This document shows, in pieces, positions 12,277-12,848 of a stretch of DNA of 12,848 nt. The stretch's first letter is position 1. Every line of letters starts with the position of its first letter. The notes beneath the pieces were generated by a model that searched no databases, was not told the origin of the DNA, and saw nothing but the letters and a program-made list of their open reading frames with translations. Origin of the DNA: an uncultured Eubacteriales bacterium (GTDB taxonomy: Bacteria > Bacillota > Clostridia > Oscillospirales > QAMX01); NCBI GenBank assembly GCA_905205975.1, contig CAJLFQ010000065.1, positions 1 through 12,848 on the forward strand, read 5' to 3'. A program made the translations under genes and the position numbers.

Positions 12277-12848
12277 ATGGAAAATCAGTCGTATGCTTAT
12301 TATCGCCCAAGCAATGTTTCCGCCTGCAACGAGGCGCTGGATACCGCGCCGGTCATCGTCAATTGCGTCGGGCTCTACAGCACGCCTGTCCCCTTTACGA
12401 CAGACAGTCCGACCGGACGTCATGACTGTTATCTTTTGTATCTGGAAACCGGCGCCATGGAGGCACGCGTCTGCGGCAAAACCGTCGCCGTTTCGCCGGG
12501 CGATCTGCTGCTCTATCTCCCCGAAACGCCGTATTACTATACCAAGACCAATGAACTGCCTTTTTCCTACTACTGGGTACACTGCACCGGCAGCAATCTG
12601 GCCAGCCTGCTGGCCAGCTGCGGATTTTCCGACAGCGGTTTGTATCACATCCATGCAGGCGGAAACATCCCTACGCTGTATCAAATGATCTTTCGCGATT
12701 TTTTCCTCGATCGGCCGCTCTGGAACATATCGGCCGGTGCGCATTTGACCGAGCTGATTGTTGCGCTCGGACGCGGGATTCACACCCAGCAGACCAGAAG
12801 CAACGGTGTTGTCTGGCTGGATCCTGCTTTGCAGTATATCCATGAGCA
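12277..12848 (+). CDS. AraC-family transcriptional regulator, N-terminal part (runs off the right edge)
   Basis: 190 codons are visible from ATG 12277 (MENQSYAYYRPSNVSACNEA), with GAGGAGG 9 nt upstream, and the frame is still open at the window end. The sequence is that of an AraC-type cupin sensor domain. GRHDCYLLYLETGAMEARV (about 47-65) matches the start of the beta-barrel with its usual R-x-D. VSPGDLLLYLPETPYYY (about 72-88) is the pGDllliPPg...Y motif. SYYWVHCTGS (about 97-106) is the yyWvHFtG motif. Near the edge, WLDPALQYIHE (180-190) is the usual lead-in to the two helix-turn-helix motifs, which are outside the window. Such regulators usually bind a sugar and activate a neighbouring operon. 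The divergent epimerase-dehydrogenase pair is the likely target; this is inferred from position only. Confidence 0.92.
   Translation, partial: MENQSYAYYRPSNVSACNEALDTAPVIVNCVGLYSTPVPFTTDSPTGRHDCYLLYLETGAMEARVCGKTVAVSPGDLLLYLPETPYYYTKTNELPFSYYWVHCTGSNLASLLASCGFSDSGLYHIHAGGNIPTLYQMIFRDFFLDRPLWNISAGAHLTELIVALGRGIHTQQTRSNGVVWLDPALQYIHE

Overview
The window looks like a piece of a moderately GC-rich chromosome from a Gram-positive member of the Clostridia, probably a gut Oscillospiraceae/Ruminococcaceae-type organism. The reasons are strong GGAGG-type ribosome binding sites, TTGACA/TATAAT-type promoters, an RpoB and RpoC of Firmicutes size and sequence, a SigH-type sigma factor, and a short double zinc-ribbon protein. 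The lineage is inferred from these traits, not from any search.

Layout. (a) 1-907 is a scar. A type I restriction specificity gene (hsdS) enters from the left edge and is cut off in its target recognition domain at 441. Against it, in the opposite orientation, lies an unrecognised gene (420-907, minus) broken by a one-base frame change. (b) 908-1136 holds a 21-bp hairpin that probably terminates the rpoBC transcript. (c) 1137-8596 (minus) is rpoB-rpoC, the two large core subunits of RNA polymerase. The pair has its own strong promoter and is not flanked in this window by the ribosomal protein genes that usually accompany it. (d) 8597-8966 is a divergent control region with two back-to-back promoters of nearly the same design, one for rpoBC and one for the sigma factor. 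(e) 8967-10037 (plus) holds a SigH-like sigma factor and a 92-residue zinc-ribbon protein, closed by a clear bidirectional terminator. (f) 10168-12104 (minus) is a two-gene sugar-metabolism unit: a sugar phosphate isomerase/epimerase followed by a Gfo/Idh/MocA dehydrogenase. It is divergent from an AraC-family regulator (12277 onward, plus) that runs off the right edge.

Working together. RpoB and RpoC form the catalytic core of RNA polymerase, and the divergent sigma factor is a partner of that core, so an enzyme and one of its specificity factors share one regulatory region. The AraC regulator probably senses a sugar or derivative and controls the divergent epimerase-dehydrogenase pair. The sequence does not say which sugar.

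Most of the window is ordinary. I see no tRNA, rRNA, CRISPR array, insertion sequence or recognisable defence island, and no convincing new system. The parts most worth a second look are the hsdS scar with its frameshifted unknown neighbour, the detached rpoBC operon beside sigH with matched promoters, and the leader micro-ORF before the epimerase.
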